Under the pieces are notes generated by a model, which saw only the letters and a program-made list of their open reading frames with translations, had not been told where the DNA came from and ran no database searches. The position numbers and the translations under genes were made by a program. A DNA stretch of 64,000 nucleotides from Candidatus Poribacteria bacterium (GTDB lineage Bacteria > Poribacteria > WGA-4E > WGA-3G), in NCBI GenBank assembly GCA_028821605.1, contig JAPPFM010000025.1:1-64000 (forward strand), given 5' to 3'. Shown here piece after piece: positions 6,913 to 16,419 of the stretch; within the stretch, counting starts at the first letter, position 1; every line of letters starts with the position of its first letter.

Positions 6913-8997
6913 GTGAGATACCTTATTTTTACGCTTCTATTGATACTGACCCTACTTCTGTCAAACGGATATACCCAAGACTCGACGACATGGGGCTTAC
7001 CCGAAGGCGCGAAACGCCTCATTGGCAAGAGCGAAATAACTGGCAATATTGCCTTTTCGCCCGATGGTTCCCGACTCGCTGTCGCGAGTTCAATTGGCAC
7101 TTGGATATACGATGCCCACACGGGGCAAGAACTTGCATTGCTCACTGAACATAGGGAATCAATCCGGGCAGTTGCGTTCTCACCAGACGGCAGAATAATT
7201 GCCAGTGGAAGTGGTGATAACACTATCCGGTTGTGGGATGTGTCCACTGGACAACACCGCGCAACGCTCAGGATGCATAGAGATTCAGTTGAGACTTTAG
7301 CGTTCTCGCCGAATGGGAAAACGCTCGCCAGCGGGGGTAGAGACAAGCAAATCCTCCTGTGGGATGCAGAGACTGAGGAACATCGAAACACGCTTACAGG
7401 GCACACCGGTGGCATCAGAGTAGTGGCGTTTTCACCAGATGGTAAAAACCTTGTTAGTGCAGGTCAGGACGACACAATCCAAGTGTGGGATCCGCGTACA
7501 GGCGAGTCTCTCACCACGCTTACCGGACATACGGGACGGGTCTCTATTCTGGCATTTTCGCCGGATGGCAAAGTGCTTGCCAGCGATGGTGTCGGGCGTA
7601 TGATTCAACTATGGAATACTGACACTTGGCAGCGGCAGTTAGCCATCAGAACACACTACGATTCAATCCATACCCTTGCGTTTTCACCAGATGGAAAAAC
7701 TATAGCGAGTGGCGGCGGTTGGAACGATAACGCGCTGAGGATGTGGGATGTCTATACTGGCGAACATAAAAACGCGCTCCATGGACACACGGGTAGTATT
7801 ACCGCAATAGCGTTTTCACCAGATGAAGCAACTGTCGCAAGTGTAAGTCGGGACGATACAATTCGAGTATGGGATTTAAACATAGAACAACCTCGCTTCA
7901 TTCTCAACGGACATGTAAACGTCGGTACGGAGGTGGTGTTCTCACCAGATGGCGCGACGCTTGCCAGCGGCGGCGATTGGCCTGAAAATACAGTCCAATT
8001 GTGGAATCCAAACACCGGTGCCTTGAAGGATACCCTTGAAGGACATACCGACCGTATCAGTGCCTTGGCATTTTCCTCAGATGGCAGAACGCTTGCCAGC
8101 GGCAGCTGGGATAACACGATTCGTTTGTGGAATACACACACGGCTGAACTCAAAACTACGTTTGAAGGACAGAGGCGTGAGGTTCAGTCGTTGGCGTTCG
8201 CACCGGACGGAAAAACCCTCGCGAGCGGAAGCGGTTGGGAAGATACAATAATACGGCTGTGGGATACGGATATTGCGCAGCAAATCGGGAGGCTTGAAAC
8301 CTACACGCGTTGGGTTTATGCTTTGGCATTTTCACCGGATATCCAAGGCACATCTGGAATGTTCCTCGCCAGTGGAAGTGGTGACGGCACGATTCGAGTG
8401 TGGCATCTCGACTCAGGGAGGACACCTATAGATAGACCGCAGATGACACTGACAGCACATACAGACGACATTGTCGCTTTAGCATTCTCACCAAACAGCA
8501 CAGTTCAATATAACTGGGTTCTTGCCAGCGGCAGTCGGGACGATACACTCCGGTTGTGGAAATTAACTGTAGGAGAACCAACGCCGCGTTCTTTAGCCCT
8601 TCACGGTCATACGGCTGATGTCCAGGCAGTGGCATTCTCGCCAGATGGCGCGACGCTCGCCAGTGCAAGTAGCGACGAAACGATCCGCTTGTGGAGCGTC
8701 CATTCGGGTAAACACTATAAAACCCTTTATGGTCACACGGATGATGTCACTTCACTCGCATTTTCACCCGATGGAAAAACGCTCGCCAGTGCGAGCTCGG
8801 ATAATACAATCCTCCTATGGGAATTTGAACCCGAATTGGCACAAAACCGATGGGATCTTAACGGTGATGGACTTGTAAACATTCAGGATTTAACATTAAT
8901 CGCATCGCAGTTCGGGCAGGACACACCCGATCTCAATGGCGATGGCACCGTTAATATCCTGGATCTGGTGCTTATAGCGAACCACATCGGAAAATAG
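6913..8997 (+). CDS. Secreted 14-blade WD40 protein with dockerin
   Basis: The 694-residue protein has a signal peptide (about 1-22), then the block 'LPEGAKRLIGKSEITG' shared in form by the neighbouring WD40 proteins, then 14 WD40 repeats. Fourteen equals two closed seven-blade propellers. It ends in two dockerin-type calcium loops, DLNGDGLVNIQDL and DLNGDGTVNILDL. The GTG start at 6913 has no clear Shine-Dalgarno, so translation may be weak or coupled to the preceding gene 59 bases upstream. The region after the previous gene resembles the region after the fourth WD40 gene, which suggests the cassettes were copied with their 3' flanks. Confidence 0.84.
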   Translation: MRYLIFTLLLILTLLLSNGYTQDSTTWGLPEGAKRLIGKSEITGNIAFSPDGSRLAVASSIGTWIYDAHTGQELALLTEHRESIRAVAFSPDGRIIASGSGDNTIRLWDVSTGQHRATLRMHRDSVETLAFSPNGKTLASGGRDKQILLWDAETEEHRNTLTGHTGGIRVVAFSPDGKNLVSAGQDDTIQVWDPRTGESLTTLTGHTGRVSILAFSPDGKVLASDGVGRMIQLWNTDTWQRQLAIRTHYDSIHTLAFSPDGKTIASGGGWNDNALRMWDVYTGEHKNALHGHTGSITAIAFSPDEATVASVSRDDTIRVWDLNIEQPRFILNGHVNVGTEVVFSPDGATLASGGDWPENTVQLWNPNTGALKDTLEGHTDRISALAFSSDGRTLASGSWDNTIRLWNTHTAELKTTFEGQRREVQSLAFAPDGKTLASGSGWEDTIIRLWDTDIAQQIGRLETYTRWVYALAFSPDIQGTSGMFLASGSGDGTIRVWHLDSGRTPIDRPQMTLTAHTDDIVALAFSPNSTVQYNWVLASGSRDDTLRLWKLTVGEPTPRSLALHGHTADVQAVAFSPDGATLASASSDETIRLWSVHSGKHYKTLYGHTDDVTSLAFSPDGKTLASASSDNTILLWEFEPELAQNRWDLNGDGLVNIQDLTLIASQFGQDTPDLNGDGTVNILDLVLIANHIGK

Positions 8998-9012
8998 GTA
9001 AAATCGTGATGA

Positions 9013-9103
9013 GTTGTCGGTTGTCAGTTAAGGGTGTGGTAGTTTCAAACGTTTTCACGGTTTCCACAAACGAGTGCCTGATAACTGAAAACTCTTTTAG
9101 AGG
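9013..9103 (+). repeat. Heptad inverted repeat, copy R1
   Basis: The left arm has GTTGTCGGTTGTCAGTTAAG, the right arm GATAACTGAAAACTCTTTTA, opposite in orientation. This copy is the most decayed of seven. Its right end reaches the AGAGG that serves as ribosome binding site for the WD40 gene at 9112. Confidence 0.6.
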
Positions 9104-9111
9104 TGTTTATG

Positions 9112-11241
9112 ATGAAGAAAAAACTACCCAGTCTCCTACGCCTGATTTCCGGCACGTTTTTCTTGTTAGTGCTATTCGCGTTGCCGCCAAACGTTCATAC
9201 CCAAGACTCTCGCTACAGAGATTTGCCTGAAGGTGCTAAAGTCCGATTCGGCAAAGGTTTTATTACCGATATAGAATTCTCGCCGGATGGCACACAGTTC
9301 GCTGTGGTCAGTTCAATAGGGATTTGGCTCTATGATGCACGCACGTCCGAAGAAATCGCTTTGCTCACGGGACATACAGGTTGGGTCCGGGCAGTGGCGT
9401 TTTCACCCGATAGTAGGACGCTTGTCAGTGCCAGCGTGGACAGCACAGTTCGGATCTGGAATGCTAAAACGGGGCAACACCGTACGACGCTCTATGGACA
9501 TGAGAATTTTGTCTATAGCGTTGCGTTCTCCCCAGACGGAAAAACGATCGCGAGTGCGAGTTCAAATGAGATTCGCTTGTGGAATGCAAACACCGGTAGA
9601 CAGGAAAACGTCCTGGCAAGACGAGCAAGTTGGACATACCCCTTAGTGTTTTCACCGGATGGAAAGATCCTCGCCAGTGGAGACTGGGAGGGCGGAATTC
9701 AACTCTGGGATCCATCCACGGGTAGATTGATGAAGACGCTTGAAGAAAATAATTGGGGTTTCATCTATGCACTTGTGTTCTCACCGGACGGCACGATTTT
9801 GGCAGCGAGTGGTTCAGGCACCACCATTCTCCTGTGGGATGTTGGGACAGGTCGACAACTATCAACCCTCATGTTCGGAGAAAGCACGCGTGGCATCCCC
9901 GCGCTTGCGTTCTCGTCCGATGGTACAATATTAGCGAGTGGGCATCGGGATAACAAGGTGCGTTTGTGGGATGTCCACACTGGGGGGCTTAACGCTACGC
10001 TTGAGGGACATACTTCTGACATCCGGGCACTCGCGTTCTCACCTGATAGCGAAGACGCTTCTGGAACGACGCTTGTCAGTGCAAGTGAAGACAACATCCT
10101 TCATTTTTGGGACACGCGAACTGAGGAATTTCAGACACCCCTCACAGGATGGACGGAAGGTTTCACGACGATGGCACTTTCACCTGATGGCACCACTATT
10201 GCCAGTGGAGGTAGTTGGCAAGGGAACCTCGTTCGCTTATGGGATTCGCATACGGGTGAACTCCAATCAGTCCTTGAGGGACACACCGATACAATCACGG
10301 TTGCGGCATTCTCGCCGGATGGGAAAACCCTCGTCAGTGCAGATTGGGATGGCATGATGTACCTATGGGATACCTCCACCCGAGAACGACGTGTTACACT
10401 CTCTGGTCATACAGGAAGGATTTTTACCGCGGTTTTTTCTTATGATGGAAACAGGATTGCCAGCATCAGTTATGATAAAACAATTCGAGTATGGAATACA
10501 CACACTGGCGAACTGCAATCTACCTTTGACAGGCAGGGTGCCGACGGATTAACATTTTTCCCCGATGGCAGCCTGCGTGCCTGTGGTGGATGGAAGGGAC
10601 CAGAAACGCTTCGGGTGTGGGAGGTCTATACAGAAGAATCCGTAACTTCTGAAATCAGTACAGGATTTGATCCGGGACTCAACACCGTCGTCGCGTTCTC
10701 GCCGGATAAGAAAACGATTGCCATCGGAACCCACCGCGGGGGCATTAGTTTGTGGCGTGCAGACACAGGTGAACATCTCCTTTACTTTACCAGAGCACAT
10801 GCACACGATGTTACGACCTTAGTATTCTCGCCAGATGGCAGTCTACTCGCCAGCGGTAGTTACGACAACACCATTCGTCTCTGGGAAGCAGCGACGGGTG
10901 AACAACTCGCACTCTTAACAGGGCATACAAACGCGCTTTCAATTACAGGATCTGCTGCCATCAGCACCGTTTCATTTTCACCAAACCGAACATCCGAAAA
11001 TTTCAAAACAACTGCAGGCTGGGAGCTTGCCAGTGCAAGTCATGATGGCACAATTCTCCTATGGGACCTCGCGCCGTATCTTGCCCAAACTCCGTGGGAT
11101 GTCAACGCCGATGGTGTCGTAAACATCTTGGATCTCACCTTTGTTGCCTCACGTTTTGGGGAAAGTTCACCAGACCTCAACGGCGACGGCATCGTCAATA
11201 TTTTAGATTTAACACTCATCACGCAACAGGTTGGAAAATAG
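9112..11241 (+). CDS. Secreted 14-blade WD40 protein with dockerin
   Basis: I start at ATG 9112, six bases after GAGGTG; ATG 9109 or GTG 9103 in the same frame are possible. The 709-residue product has a lysine-rich signal peptide (MKKKLPSLL..., hydrophobic core 13-25), the 'LPEGAKVRFGKG' block and 14 WD40 repeats, again two propellers. The eleventh repeat is worn (GLTFFPDGSLRACGG). The C-terminus holds dockerin loops DVNADGVVNILDL and DLNGDGIVNILDL. It is probably exported and surface-bound or released; no lipobox or sorting domain is seen. The next WD40 gene starts 11 bases after the stop and must be co-transcribed. Confidence 0.84.
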   Translation: MKKKLPSLLRLISGTFFLLVLFALPPNVHTQDSRYRDLPEGAKVRFGKGFITDIEFSPDGTQFAVVSSIGIWLYDARTSEEIALLTGHTGWVRAVAFSPDSRTLVSASVDSTVRIWNAKTGQHRTTLYGHENFVYSVAFSPDGKTIASASSNEIRLWNANTGRQENVLARRASWTYPLVFSPDGKILASGDWEGGIQLWDPSTGRLMKTLEENNWGFIYALVFSPDGTILAASGSGTTILLWDVGTGRQLSTLMFGESTRGIPALAFSSDGTILASGHRDNKVRLWDVHTGGLNATLEGHTSDIRALAFSPDSEDASGTTLVSASEDNILHFWDTRTEEFQTPLTGWTEGFTTMALSPDGTTIASGGSWQGNLVRLWDSHTGELQSVLEGHTDTITVAAFSPDGKTLVSADWDGMMYLWDTSTRERRVTLSGHTGRIFTAVFSYDGNRIASISYDKTIRVWNTHTGELQSTFDRQGADGLTFFPDGSLRACGGWKGPETLRVWEVYTEESVTSEISTGFDPGLNTVVAFSPDKKTIAIGTHRGGISLWRADTGEHLLYFTRAHAHDVTTLVFSPDGSLLASGSYDNTIRLWEAATGEQLALLTGHTNALSITGSAAISTVSFSPNRTSENFKTTAGWELASASHDGTILLWDLAPYLAQTPWDVNADGVVNILDLTFVASRFGESSPDLNGDGIVNILDLTLITQQVGK

Positions 11242-11252
11242 GAGGTTAAGTT

Positions 11253-13382
11253 ATGAAGACTAAGCAACTATGTTTCCCTATAAGTGCACTCTCCACGCGC
11301 CTTCGTCTTTGCAGCACACTCTGGGTGCTACTTTTTAGTTTGGTGTCCCTTTTAATTTCTTTTCTATTTTTGTCAAATGCTCATGCCCAAGACTATACGC
11401 AAATGGGTTTGCCCGAAGGCGCGAAACACCGCATAGGCAAAGGGACGCTACACGGTGGTATTGCGTATTCGCCGGACGGGACCCGGATCGCTGTCGCGAG
11501 TTCGATAGGCATCTGGATATACGATGTACACACTGGTGAAGAACTTGCGTTGTTTACTGGACATGTGGAGGCAGTCTTGTCAGTGGCATTCTCGCCGGAC
11601 GGAGAAATCCTCGCAAGCGGGGCAGGTAGAAAATGGAATTGGTGGCGAGAAGACAGCGAGATTCGGTTGTGGGATGCGAATACAGGCGAACACCTCACTA
11701 CCCTGACAAGACCCCCTGAAATCGCAGAAGGGGCAGAAATAGGGCAGCTTGAAGTCTGGAAACTGGTGTTCTCACCCGATGGCAAAACACTCGCAAGTGC
11801 AAGCAGTGATGGGTCAGTACGACTCTGGAATGTAGAAACTGGACAGTATAGATCTATTCTTGAAGGAGGTCCGTTCGTTCCGTCAGTAGTGTTCTCGCCG
11901 GATGGCAAAAGCCTTATAGGTGGGAGTTGGGATAACACAATTCAACTGTGGGACATAGCCACAGGGGAGCACCGTGCGACTCTTGAAGGACACATGGATC
12001 GTGTCTCGTCAGTGGCATTCTCGCCGGATGGCAAAACACTCGTTAGTGGCGGTTGGGACAAAACGGTTCTGTTATGGAATATAGATACCCTTTCCGTGCG
12101 TGATGTTCTCACTGGACATACACCAATTGTCACATCTGTGGCGTTTTCATCGGATGGCAAAATTTTCGCAAGTGCGGGTTTTGACCAGAAAATTCGCTTA
12201 TGGGAGGCAGATACAGGAAAACTGCGCGCTACCCTTTGGAAACATACAGGTTCAATTAATACGGTCATTTTTTCACCCGATGGTGCTATCCTCGCCAGTG
12301 TAAGTGCCGATGACGAAACAATTCGTTTATGGGAAACAGATACAGGAGAACAACGGACCACTATTACGGGACATTGGCGTTTAGGACACGCGGCATTTTC
12401 ATCGGATAAGAGAACTGTCGCTATTGAGCATGAGCCTAATGAAATCTGGCTATGGGATGTCGTTACAGATCAAAAACTTGCTACACTTACTGGGCATACG
12501 AAAGGTATCACTGCTTTGGCATTTTCACCGAATGGTAGCACCCTCGCAAGCGGGAGCATAGACACAACGGTGCGGTTGTGGGATGTGGCCACTGGCAAAC
12601 TACCTGTTCCCCTTAGTGAACATTCCGACCGTGTTACAACCATCGCTTTCTCACCAGATGGTAAGACCTTGGCAAGCGGTGGCAACCGTAATACGCGAAT
12701 TTATTTGTGGGATACAGAAAATGGTACCAGACGATTAACCCTCAATGCCCATACAACTGAGACATCGCTGGCGTTTTCCCCGGATAGTCAAACACTTATG
12801 GCAGGAGGCGGTGATGGCAATATTCGGTTGTGGGATGTGAACACAGGTGAACTCCGTACCACCATTTATGAAGATGATGGCTCAATCCAAGATGTGACGT
12901 TTTCGCCTGATGGAAAAACAATCGCAAGTATAAATGGGCACGGTATTTATTTATGGAACGCGAATACCGGGCAGCACCGTACGACGCTCTGGGGGCGTAC
13001 GGGGATTTATGCTACATTAGCGTTTTCGGCAGATGGTACAACTGTTGCCGTACCGCGCATAGGGGACGGCATCCATGTATGGGATGTTCACACCCAACAA
13101 CTACACACGACCTTAGAAGGACCTACGCCTGACACCGTTGCTCTCGCGTTCTGGCCCGATAACCAGAGCCTTATCAGTGCGAATTATGGGAGCATTCTTT
13201 TGTGGGATCTCGCACCGTATCTTGCCCAAACCCCGTGGGATGTCAACACCGATGGTGTCGTAAACATCTTGGATCTCACCTTTATTGCTTCGCGTTTTGG
13301 GGAAAGTTCACCAGACCTCAATGGCGACGGTATCGTAAACATTTTAGATTTAGTCCTCGTTGCAAATCATATCGCGGACTGA
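11253..13382 (+). CDS. Secreted 14-blade WD40 protein with dockerin
   Basis: GGAGG seven bases before ATG 11253 marks the start; the 709-residue protein has an unusually long N-region and hydrophobic core, ending near 'LFLSNAHAQ' (about residue 46). Fourteen WD40 repeats follow, the eighth degenerate (no SPDG turn), then a dockerin pair almost identical to that of the gene upstream. Sequence between the last repeat and the dockerin ('DLAPYLAQTPWDVN') is shared with the third gene, which points to recent duplication or gene conversion of the 3' ends. It closes the four-gene array. Confidence 0.84.
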   Translation: MKTKQLCFPISALSTRLRLCSTLWVLLFSLVSLLISFLFLSNAHAQDYTQMGLPEGAKHRIGKGTLHGGIAYSPDGTRIAVASSIGIWIYDVHTGEELALFTGHVEAVLSVAFSPDGEILASGAGRKWNWWREDSEIRLWDANTGEHLTTLTRPPEIAEGAEIGQLEVWKLVFSPDGKTLASASSDGSVRLWNVETGQYRSILEGGPFVPSVVFSPDGKSLIGGSWDNTIQLWDIATGEHRATLEGHMDRVSSVAFSPDGKTLVSGGWDKTVLLWNIDTLSVRDVLTGHTPIVTSVAFSSDGKIFASAGFDQKIRLWEADTGKLRATLWKHTGSINTVIFSPDGAILASVSADDETIRLWETDTGEQRTTITGHWRLGHAAFSSDKRTVAIEHEPNEIWLWDVVTDQKLATLTGHTKGITALAFSPNGSTLASGSIDTTVRLWDVATGKLPVPLSEHSDRVTTIAFSPDGKTLASGGNRNTRIYLWDTENGTRRLTLNAHTTETSLAFSPDSQTLMAGGGDGNIRLWDVNTGELRTTIYEDDGSIQDVTFSPDGKTIASINGHGIYLWNANTGQHRTTLWGRTGIYATLAFSADGTTVAVPRIGDGIHVWDVHTQQLHTTLEGPTPDTVALAFWPDNQSLISANYGSILLWDLAPYLAQTPWDVNTDGVVNILDLTFIASRFGESSPDLNGDGIVNILDLVLVANHIAD

Positions 13383-13525
13383 AAGCTGCATCTTTCATGA
13401 TCAACGGAGACACATCACGTTTCCAAAAAGATGACCCACAATGAAACACTTCAACACCCTTCTTGGACAAACTCACTTTACAATAAAGCTCCCTGATTAA
13501 TAACGCTGCACAGAAGAATTACCAC

Positions 13526-13554
13526 TTGACAGGATCCCCATTTTGTGGTAGAAT
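13526..13554 (+). promoter_or_regulatory. Promoter of sppA
   Basis: TTGACA (13526-13531), 17 bases, TAGAAT (13549-13554) with TGG before it. The start site near 13561 leaves a leader of about 34 bases before the ATG at 13595. It separates sppA from the WD40 array. Confidence 0.8.
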
Positions 13555-13594
13555 AGCAATGTTAAATTTGGATACAAAAAATAAGGAGAGACAG

Positions 13595-15460
13595 ATGAAA
13601 TTGCCAAAGTTCTGCTTACAAACATACACGTTTCTGCTGGTGCTGCTTATTGCTATTTCACCAGCGTTTGCTGATGAACACGCGACAGAAGAAACGCCGC
13701 CTCCCAGAGAAAAATATGTCGAGTTCACACTAAGCGGCACCTACGCCGACATCAAAACAGTCAGCACCTTCAGCACGTCCACGACAAAAACACTCCGAGG
13801 ACTCTTTAAAAAATTAGATATACTCAAGGCGGATGATGAAATTGCTGGAATTATCTTCAAAATAGATGGTGTCAGCGTAGGGTGGGCAACCCTCCAAGAG
13901 ATCCGCACGAAACTTCACGAATTCCGAGAGGCGGGGAAAGAAACGATTGGATATTTGGAAAGCGGTGGTAATGCCGAATATCTCCTCGCCGCTACGATGG
14001 ATCGCATCGTTCTAATGCCTACGGGAAGCCTCAATTTAACCGGTTTACGTGCTGAAGTCCTTTTCTATAAAGGACTGCTGGACAAGTTAGACATCCAAGC
14101 CGATATGCTCGCTATGGGAAAATACAAATCCGGTGTTGAACCTTACATGCGCGATGGTATGTCCGATGAATTCCGTGAGTCGATGACTGCATTGCTTGAC
14201 GATTTATATGCCCGATTGTTAGAACATATCGCTGAGAGTCGAGAGGGTATGACCGTAGAAAGGGCATCGGATTTAATAAACCGCGGTCCGTTCACTGCAG
14301 AAGAAGCACATCAGGAAAAATTGGTTGACACATTACAATACTACGATGAGCTGCTTACGGATCTCAAAGAGGCATCTGAAGATGAAGAGGTTCAGATCGC
14401 TAAGCCGAACTACGAGCGCAAGCGGAAAGTGCCGGATATGAATAGTTTCGCTGGACTTATGCAGCTGCTCAGTATGTTGAATCCGCCCCAGCGAGCGCGG
14501 ACGGGTACTGCAGAGAACCAGATCGCGCTTATCTATGCCAGTGGACCGATTTTACCCGATTTTGACTCGTTCTTTTCCTCAATGTCCGTCGTTACGCCAG
14601 AAACGTTAAAAAAGGCATTTGAGAAGGCGCGCACTGACGACACCGTTCAGGCAGTTGTGTTCCGAATAGACAGCCCCGGCGGTTCCGCCCTCGCTTCGGA
14701 CCTGATTTGGCGAGAGGTCATGCTCACACAACGCGAAAAACCGGTTGTTGTTTCCATGGGTAATGTCGCTGCCTCCGGCGGCTACTATATAGCGATGGCA
14801 GCAGGGACAATCGTCGCACACCCAAGCACGATAACAGGCTCAATCGGTGTGTTCGGCGGTAAACTGAACATGAAGGGGCTTTACAACAAAATCGGTTTGA
14901 CAAAGGAAATCATCGCACACGGGCAGAACGCCACCCTCTATTCGGATTACGGCGGTTTTACGCCGACTGAACGGGAACGTGTCGAAAAGATGATGAAAAC
15001 AGTCTATGAAGATTTTGTCCGTAAGGCGGCAGCAGGCAGAAACAAATCCTTTGAGGAAATCGACGAAATCGCACAAGGGCGAGTTTGGACAGGCAAGCAG
15101 GCGAAGGCACTCGGACTTGTTGATGAATTCGGTGGATTGGATACTGCACTCTCCATCGCCAAAAAACAGGCTGGTTTTTCCGATGATGACGAAGTTAACC
15201 TTATCGTGTTGCCGAAGCAGAGACCCTTTTTTGAGCAACTCTTGGAACAGATGATCGAAGACACGGAGAGTTCGATTCAACTAAAAGGTTGGAAGATTGG
15301 AAAATTAGAAGAATGGGGATTCCAACCTGCCCTCCTTCCTGCCTTCCATTCCCTATTTGGCGCACAGTGGCAGCATGTCATCACATGGCTGAGTCTGTTT
15401 GGTTTTGAAGATGGAACACAGGTCGTAACAATTTTACCTTACGGTATTTCAATTCGGTGA
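13595..15460 (+). CDS. sppA: Signal peptide peptidase SppA, two-domain type
   Basis: SppA is a membrane-anchored serine protease that degrades cleaved signal peptides on the outer face of the inner membrane. The ATG at 13595 follows AAGGAGAG and lies after the promoter. The 621-residue protein has an N-terminal anchor or signal (about 8-26) and two tandem S49 domains. By comparison with E. coli SppA the general base is Lys178 in YKSGVEP of the first domain and the nucleophile is Ser394 in NVAASGGYY of the second; 'IDSPGGSA' and 'TITGSIGVFGG' are the usual flanking motifs. A dioxygenase gene starts four bases after the stop. Confidence 0.93.
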   Translation: MKLPKFCLQTYTFLLVLLIAISPAFADEHATEETPPPREKYVEFTLSGTYADIKTVSTFSTSTTKTLRGLFKKLDILKADDEIAGIIFKIDGVSVGWATLQEIRTKLHEFREAGKETIGYLESGGNAEYLLAATMDRIVLMPTGSLNLTGLRAEVLFYKGLLDKLDIQADMLAMGKYKSGVEPYMRDGMSDEFRESMTALLDDLYARLLEHIAESREGMTVERASDLINRGPFTAEEAHQEKLVDTLQYYDELLTDLKEASEDEEVQIAKPNYERKRKVPDMNSFAGLMQLLSMLNPPQRARTGTAENQIALIYASGPILPDFDSFFSSMSVVTPETLKKAFEKARTDDTVQAVVFRIDSPGGSALASDLIWREVMLTQREKPVVVSMGNVAASGGYYIAMAAGTIVAHPSTITGSIGVFGGKLNMKGLYNKIGLTKEIIAHGQNATLYSDYGGFTPTERERVEKMMKTVYEDFVRKAAAGRNKSFEEIDEIAQGRVWTGKQAKALGLVDEFGGLDTALSIAKKQAGFSDDDEVNLIVLPKQRPFFEQLLEQMIEDTESSIQLKGWKIGKLEEWGFQPALLPAFHSLFGAQWQHVITWLSLFGFEDGTQVVTILPYGISIR

Positions 15461-15464
15461 TTTT

Positions 15465-16265
15465 ATGAGCTCCCAAAACGAATTTCATGACCTAACTGAC
15501 GAACAGGTCGCCTTTTTTCAAGAGAACGGATACCTGAGCATTCCACGCATCACAACAGATGAAGAAATCGAATGGCTCAAAGGCATCTACGATGAACTCT
15601 TCACGGAACGGACTGGAGAGGCGGAAGGACGCTATTTCGATCTCGCCGGTCCGCGTGCGCATAGCGGGCAAGAAACATTGCCACAGGTATTAGGTCCAGA
15701 GGCACAATTTCCAGAACTCCGCGAGACTATCTATTTCCGAAATGCCCAGAGGCTCGCTGCGAAGTTGCTCAGTGTAGAAGCCGAAAAGGTTAGTGGTGGC
15801 GGGCACATGATTTTGAAACCCGCGCACTACGGCAACGAGACCCCGTGGCACCAGGACGAGGCGTACTGGAACCCCGAAGTCCTGCCGCATAGTTTGAGTG
15901 TTTGGCTCCCGCTTGACAAGGCGACGCTTGAAAGCGGGTGTCTCCAATTCATACCACAATCACACAAGGGAAAGGTGCGATGGCATCGGCACATCAACAA
16001 TGACCCACTCGTACACGGGTTAGTGACAGACGATGTTGACGTATCAGAGGCAGTGGCTTGTCCAATACCCGCGGGTGGTGCGACGTTTCATCACTGCCGA
16101 ACTTTACACTATTCCGCACCGAATAGCACAGCAGAAGCGCGTAGAGCATATATCCTTGTCTTCGGCGGACCGCCCAAAAAGTTGGATAAACCCGCGCACC
16201 GTCCGTGGCAAACGGAGGAACAGGAGGCACTCGCGAAACTGAAATCCTTAGCCGCAAATTCTTAA
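15465..16265 (+). CDS. Phytanoyl-CoA dioxygenase (PhyH) family protein
   Basis: This 266-residue protein belongs to the Fe(II)/2-oxoglutarate oxygenases of the PhyH family, which hydroxylate diverse small substrates. The iron triad can be placed at His129 and Asp131 (WHQDEAYW) and His215 (CRTLHYSAPN), with Arg226/227 as the likely 2-oxoglutarate anchor. The fold's 'SVWLPLDKATLESGCLQFIP' strand pair is well preserved. No signal peptide is seen, so it is cytoplasmic. It starts four bases after sppA without a clear ribosome site, suggesting translational coupling. The substrate cannot be told from the sequence. Confidence 0.88.
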   Translation: MSSQNEFHDLTDEQVAFFQENGYLSIPRITTDEEIEWLKGIYDELFTERTGEAEGRYFDLAGPRAHSGQETLPQVLGPEAQFPELRETIYFRNAQRLAAKLLSVEAEKVSGGGHMILKPAHYGNETPWHQDEAYWNPEVLPHSLSVWLPLDKATLESGCLQFIPQSHKGKVRWHRHINNDPLVHGLVTDDVDVSEAVACPIPAGGATFHHCRTLHYSAPNSTAEARRAYILVFGGPPKKLDKPAHRPWQTEEQEALAKLKSLAANS

Positions 16266-16326
16266 TGTTGCTTGCGCGTGCTGCAAACATACCTCGGTCG
16301 CGGGTCAATATGGATATTTCAGAAAA

Positions 16327-16419
16327 GCGCGCAGCTTGAAACGAAGTGGAAAGCGGATCTACGGAAAGGAACAGCAAACTTCCAACCCACCTCACCGAAC
16401 CGCAAGGAAAATTAAAAGT
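16327..16419 (+). repeat. LTEPQGK leader repeat, copy a (extended)
   Basis: The core at 16390-16419 contains CTCACCGAACCGCAAGGAAA, followed by an A-rich stretch and the start codon, with AAGG exactly 12 bases before the ATG at 16420. Upstream sequence back to about 16327 is also similar, column for column, to 19175-19269. The element supplies the ribosome binding site. Confidence 0.7.

Noticed and set aside
13526-13594. Extending sppA upstream to 13526.
   Set aside because: That stretch is the promoter itself (TTGACA at 13526-13531), while ATG 13595 has a good Shine-Dalgarno and begins a signal peptide.
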